Shown here piece by piece: positions 51,847 through 51,939 of a stretch of DNA of 51,939 nt (within the stretch, counting starts at the first letter, position 1; each line of letters starts with the position of its first letter). The position numbers and the translations under genes were made by a program. Origin of the DNA: Acidobacteriota bacterium (GTDB lineage: Bacteria; Acidobacteriota; Terriglobia; Terriglobales; Acidobacteriaceae); NCBI GenBank assembly GCA_021818585.1, contig JAKATU010000070.1, positions 1-51,939 of the forward strand, read 5' to 3'. The notes under the pieces are model-generated. The model worked only from the letters and a program-made list of their open reading frames with translations. It searched no databases and was not told the DNA's origin.

Positions 51847-51939
51847 CTAAGCGAGTCTTTTGAGGAGCGTGTGTGTAAAGCTGATCCAGAGCATGGACTC
51901 TGCGGAAGTTGGGCAAAGTTCGTAGTCTTTGCTGAACCT
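51847..51939 (-). mobile_element. IS5-family transposase, C-terminal fragment cut by window edge
   Basis: The minus strand reads, in an open frame from the window edge, RFSKDYELCPTSAES then MLWISFTHTLLKRLA and a stop at 51847-51849. The pattern R-(F/W)-x-(K/R)-D-(Y/F)-E-x-x-P-x-(T/S)-x-(E)-(A/S) followed by a hydrophobic helix ending (R/K)RLA is the usual end of IS5-type DDE transposases. The element continues outside the window, so its integrity and the other end are unknown. Confidence 0.65.

Overview
This window looks like chromosomal DNA of an acidobacterium (class Terriglobia, Granulicella/Edaphobacter/Terriglobus-like). The evidence is a GC-rich, C-ending codon usage, a VWFA-related protein of the acidobacterial type, a DUF6599-like protein, an Oar-style TonB-dependent receptor with an N-terminal carboxypeptidase-regulatory-like domain, and secreted proteins with choice-of-anchor D and Ig-like repeats. 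No rRNA, tRNA, CRISPR array or prophage was recognised. Both edges run into transposase fragments (IS630-like on the left, IS5-like on the right), as expected if the window is a draft contig that broke in repeated IS copies.

Layout. 1-5.3 kb: IS630 fragment, DinB-family protein, a small unknown protein, an EamA-type permease, then the classical rpsO-pnp pair on the minus strand. 5.3-10.8 kb: an MFS exporter; a coupled minus-strand operon (pncA, small protein, VWFA-related protein, small protein, dienelactone hydrolase); and a secreted Ig-like protein. 10.9-16.6 kb: kbl-type PLP enzyme on plus, then a polytopic membrane protein, a DUF6599-like membrane-anchored protein and a DHA2 exporter on minus. 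17.2-19.9 kb: TonB-dependent receptor. 20.4-30 kb: gatC-gatA, a 1504-residue secreted beta-propeller/ASH protein, class II photolyase, aldehyde dehydrogenase. 30-43.3 kb (mostly plus): AlkA-type glycosylase, GH57/DUF3536 protein, DUF1648 protein, Rieske oxygenase (minus), thioredoxin-like protein, YihY/BrkB protein, pyruvate kinase, mutL, an AlkZ-like winged-helix protein with a very long repetitive Lys/Phe/Gly tail, and cytidylate kinase. 43.2-47.3 kb (minus): a coupled five-gene operon of ECF sigma factor, zinc anti-sigma factor and three LiaI/LiaF-like membrane proteins. 47.6-51.9 kb: glgC, two small unknown proteins, a methylmalonyl-CoA mutase catalytic subunit without B12 domain, and an IS5-like fragment.

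The most unusual points are: (1) the sigma/anti-sigma operon, whose three downstream membrane proteins each carry the same two-helix unit ending in W-P-L-x-L-I-x-x-G, suggesting an uncharacterised envelope-sensing system; (2) two otherwise unrelated secreted proteins that share a C-terminal cassette of Ig-like domain, helix, basic loop, and a second helix ending in a lipobox-like cysteine, followed by a beta-strand tail, resembling an internal lipoprotein signal; (3) the winged-helix protein next to mutL with a disordered tail built from a 46-residue (138-bp) tandem repeat. Several genes use TTG starts that only the ribosome binding sites reveal.
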